Shown: positions 61,318 through 64,000 of the stretch, one piece after another
Layout of the letters: each line of letters opens with the position of its first letter
Numbering within the stretch: the stretch's first letter is position 1
Assembly (NCBI RefSeq): GCF_003865345.1
Contig: NZ_RMVE01000001.1
Span: 620,001 to 684,000 of the forward strand
DNA: 64,000 bases
Reading direction: 5' to 3'
Origin: Nonlabens xiamenensis
Lineage (GTDB): Bacteria > Bacteroidota > Bacteroidia > Flavobacteriales > Flavobacteriaceae
Notes under the pieces: generated by a model
Database searches by the model: none
Told to the model about the DNA's origin: nothing
What the model saw: the letters and a program-made list of their open reading frames with translations, nothing else
Made by a program: the position numbers and the translations under genes

Positions 61318-64000
61318 ATGCGCATCTGTCTTTTTATTTTATTTTTCTGCTGGGCTCAGTTTCACATGGCCCAGGGATATGCTAATACCCGACAGAAAAA
61401 ATTGGCAGTGGCCGACACGCTTCAATTGGAGGAAACGGCTATCAATCCGTATTACTTTAAATTGACAGATAAAAGTGGTATGCCTATCGATAGCACCGCT
61501 TACAAGATGGACTATCAGAATGCTAGATTGATCATTTTAAATCGGCAAGCCATTCTTACAGACAGTATTCAGGTCAGCTATCTTCCTCTACCAGATTTTA
61601 TCACCAAAACCTACAATGTTTATGATCCAAAAATAATTCTACAAAATGACAGTAGACAGGAAGAAGTTGTATCTCTGCGTCAACCCACTATCAGAAATAC
61701 ATTCATTCCCTTTGATGGTCTTCAAACGACAGGCAGCATTTCTAGAGGAGTCAGGGTGGGAAATAATCAAAATAGTGTAGTGGATGCCGAATTGGATTTG
61801 CGTATTACTGGTAAGCTCAACGATAAGGTTTCGCTGAGAGCCTCTATCCAAGATGCTAACGTACCTCAGACCCAAAACGGTTATTCCCAACGCCTTGATG
61901 AATTTGATCAAATTTTTATTGAGATCTTTAGTGAAGACTGGAATATCAGGGCTGGTGATGTGGATCTCATCCAACAAAATTACCAATTCAACAATTTTAC
62001 CAAACGGGTACAAGGAATCTCTGGACAGGTCAAGTTTGATGGCGAGCAAACAGATTCCTACGTGGGAGCAGCTGGAGCCCTGGTGCGAGGGACTTTTAAT
62101 ATCTCCAGATTTACGGGTCAGGAAGGGAATCAAGGACCGTATAAATTGACGGGCCAGAACGGCGAACTTTTCATTTTGGTGGTTTCGGGAAGTGAACGGG
62201 TCTATGTCAATGGGGTTCCGCTCATTCGAGGAGAAAACGCTGATTATATTATTGATTACAACGCTGGTGAAGTAAGATTCAACCCCACATATCCCATTAC
62301 TAGCGAGATGCGTATATCTATCGAATACCAGTATAGCGAGCGGAATTTTACAAGATTTATTGGTTATGGAAATGCTGGATTTGCCTCCCAAAAGCTACAA
62401 GTAGATACCTACGTCTATACTGAAACCGATGCCAAAAATCAACCCCTCCAACAAAACCTCTCTGAGGAACAAGTGACTATTCTTGCAGAAGCTGGCGATG
62501 ATCCAGAATTGGCCATAGCACCCAGTGCCATTTCTGCCGACTTTTCTGAAAATCAGATTCTTTATCGCCGTCAATTTGTTGCTGGACGGGAAGTTTTTAT
62601 TTTTTCCCAAGATCCAGATGAACAGTTGTTTAGTGTGAGGTTTAGTTTTGTGGGAGAAGGCAACGGTGATTATCAACTGGTCAATGATCAAGCGATCGCC
62701 AATATCTATGAATACGTATCGCCAGTAAATGGCGTTCCTCAAGGGAATTACGCGCCAGTCATACAGTTGTTTACACCTGAAATACTTACCATCGCTGGTG
62801 CTAAGGCCCAATACCAACCTACGAATTCTACCCGATTATTTACTGAATTGGCCGCCAGTAATAAGGATCTCAACAAATTCTCAGAATTGGATGATGGAGA
62901 TAATAAAGGAGCTGCAGTTAAATTAGCTGTAGAGCAAAATCTACTGAAGAAAGACTCTCTAAAATCCCTCACTGTGCGCTTGAATACAGATTACATTCAA
63001 AGCGAATTCAGAAACGTAGAACGTGTGTACAACATTGAATTCAATAGGGATTGGAACCTAGAATCCACCGTTGGAGATCAATGGTTTACTACTGCTGGTG
63101 TAAAATATCAAAACGATACGATTCTCGCTGCGGCTTATGAGTTTGAACACTTAGAGTTTAGTGACCGATACACAGGCAACAGGCATAATTTTACTACTTC
63201 TTATGATAGGAATGGATGGTTGGCACGCTTTCGCGGAAGCGCACTTACTACCAATTCTGATGTTCAGGAATCAGATTTTTTAAGAATGCAAGCCGATGTG
63301 CTGAAGCGCATTGCCAAGTATTATGCTGGCTTGCGTGTAGAAGGTGAAGATAACCAGCAGCGACTAAAGCCTACAGAGGAACTTACACCACTTTCTCAGC
63401 GCTTTTTAGGCTATGAAGTCTATGCTGGTAGAGGTGACACCACCAGCACTTATGTTGAGATAGGCTATCGGCATCGGGTCAATGACAGTTTGAGAGACAA
63501 CCGTTTAGCACGTGTCAATAATTCTAATAATTATTATGTAAAAGCTCAACCCATTAAAACAGACAATAGTCAGCTAAGGGTGTATGCCAATTACAGGCGT
63601 CTTGAGGATATGATTGGAGATCGGCCGGATGAGGTAAGTCTGAATTCCAGATTGCAATACCAACATAAATTTTTTGATAAAAAGTTGTTATGGAACACTA
63701 CCTACGAGACCAACAGTGCCAGTATTCCAAGGCAGGATTTTACCTACGTGGCGGTCAACCCTGGTCAGGGAAGCTTTACCTGGATCGATTATAATAATGA
63801 CGGTATCCAAGACCTCAACGAATTTGAACAGGCGCAATTTCAAGATCAGGCTAGTTTTGTTAGGGTGCTGCTACCCAATCAGATATTCTTGCCTACCCAC
63901 CAAAATAAATTTTCCCAAACCTTGACCTTAAATCCTATCGGATGGTCTGATCAACAGGGGCTTAAAAAGTTGTTTTCTCAATTTTATAACCAGACCAGTT
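61318..64000 (+). CDS. Large secreted outer-membrane/surface protein (3' cut by window end)
   Basis: Open from the ATG at 61318 to the last base; about 894 residues visible with no stop. Signal peptide (RICLFILFFCWAQFHMAQ). Many aromatic beta strands, with TTGSISRGVRVGNNQNSVV, ELDLRITGKLNDKVSLRASI and LDEFDQIFIEIFSEDWNIRAG, and a later WIDYNNDGIQDLNEFE segment, an Asp-rich loop like a calcium site. It resembles unnamed large flavobacterial outer-membrane proteins. The palindromic variant is read as R-F-R-G-S. I do not assign a function. Confidence 0.8.
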   Translation, partial: MRICLFILFFCWAQFHMAQGYANTRQKKLAVADTLQLEETAINPYYFKLTDKSGMPIDSTAYKMDYQNARLIILNRQAILTDSIQVSYLPLPDFITKTYNVYDPKIILQNDSRQEEVVSLRQPTIRNTFIPFDGLQTTGSISRGVRVGNNQNSVVDAELDLRITGKLNDKVSLRASIQDANVPQTQNGYSQRLDEFDQIFIEIFSEDWNIRAGDVDLIQQNYQFNNFTKRVQGISGQVKFDGEQTDSYVGAAGALVRGTFNISRFTGQEGNQGPYKLTGQNGELFILVVSGSERVYVNGVPLIRGENADYIIDYNAGEVRFNPTYPITSEMRISIEYQYSERNFTRFIGYGNAGFASQKLQVDTYVYTETDAKNQPLQQNLSEEQVTILAEAGDDPELAIAPSAISADFSENQILYRRQFVAGREVFIFSQDPDEQLFSVRFSFVGEGNGDYQLVNDQAIANIYEYVSPVNGVPQGNYAPVIQLFTPEILTIAGAKAQYQPTNSTRLFTELAASNKDLNKFSELDDGDNKGAAVKLAVEQNLLKKDSLKSLTVRLNTDYIQSEFRNVERVYNIEFNRDWNLESTVGDQWFTTAGVKYQNDTILAAAYEFEHLEFSDRYTGNRHNFTTSYDRNGWLARFRGSALTTNSDVQESDFLRMQADVLKRIAKYYAGLRVEGEDNQQRLKPTEELTPLSQRFLGYEVYAGRGDTTSTYVEIGYRHRVNDSLRDNRLARVNNSNNYYVKAQPIKTDNSQLRVYANYRRLEDMIGDRPDEVSLNSRLQYQHKFFDKKLLWNTTYETNSASIPRQDFTYVAVNPGQGSFTWIDYNNDGIQDLNEFEQAQFQDQASFVRVLLPNQIFLPTHQNKFSQTLTLNPIGWSDQQGLKKLFSQFYNQTS
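63226..63241. repeat. Palindromic repeat variant, site 12 (in CDS)
   Basis: CGCTTTCGCGGAAGCG, one mismatch from the perfect form, the exact reverse complement of the variant at 27149-27164, and likewise read R-F-R-G-S. Confidence 0.75.

Overview
The window looks like a chromosomal segment of a marine-type Flavobacteriaceae bacterium (Bacteroidota). Supporting signs are SusC/SusD/SusE proteins, T9SS C-terminal sorting domains, GldH, the ricT-gldH-pbp1A order, flavobacterial MutS and MurI, TAnnTTTG -7 promoter elements, and lipoproteins with short lipoboxes. The genus is not determined here. I see no rRNA, CRISPR array, insertion sequence or integrase.

Layout. 0-11 kb is mostly housekeeping: the end of feoB with its small Cys-rich partner, murI, a LytS/LytTR-type two-component pair, a SIMPL-like protein, a VWA lipoprotein, a secreted protein of unknown function, mutS, and tRNA-Gly and tRNA-Leu. 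11.5-25.5 kb is a polysaccharide utilisation locus: a membrane-spanning SusR-like regulator, SusC, SusD, SusE/F, two GH30 lipoproteins, a ricin-like T9SS protein and a GH5 enzyme with a fascin-like beta-trefoil and T9SS tail. The enzymes point to a beta-glucan with beta-1,6 linkages. 25.7-32.3 kb is a leftward operon ricT-gldH-pbp1A-exonuclease-ABC ATPase. 32.5-39.9 kb is a leftward two-gene operon. It holds a SusC-like barrel whose plug is reduced to a stub, and an alpha-2-macroglobulin that carries a full SusC-type plug. 40-64 kb is again mainly core: tRNA-Asn, rseP, a SCO protein, DUF3078, a TonB-type receptor, lepA, a K+/Na+:H+ antiporter, an MBL hydrolase, a subtilase, ribE, pdxA, the yceD-rpmF-fabH-accB-accC fatty-acid cluster, a lipoprotein with a degenerate ferredoxin domain, and a large surface protein cut by the window end.

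Most interesting. (1) The plug/barrel/A2M pair suggests a two-protein outer-membrane machine. (2) A 16-bp perfect palindrome CGCTTTCGCGAAAGCG recurs about a dozen times, both between genes and in frame inside genes, and is absent from the PUL and A2M loci. (3) A lipoprotein keeps the exact ferredoxin spacing but has lost two of the four cluster cysteines.

How the genes work together. The PUL encodes binding, partial digestion and import of a glucan. The fatty-acid cluster supplies malonyl-ACP precursors and chain initiation. The ricT operon mixes RNA regulation, gliding and cell-wall synthesis, as in other flavobacteria.
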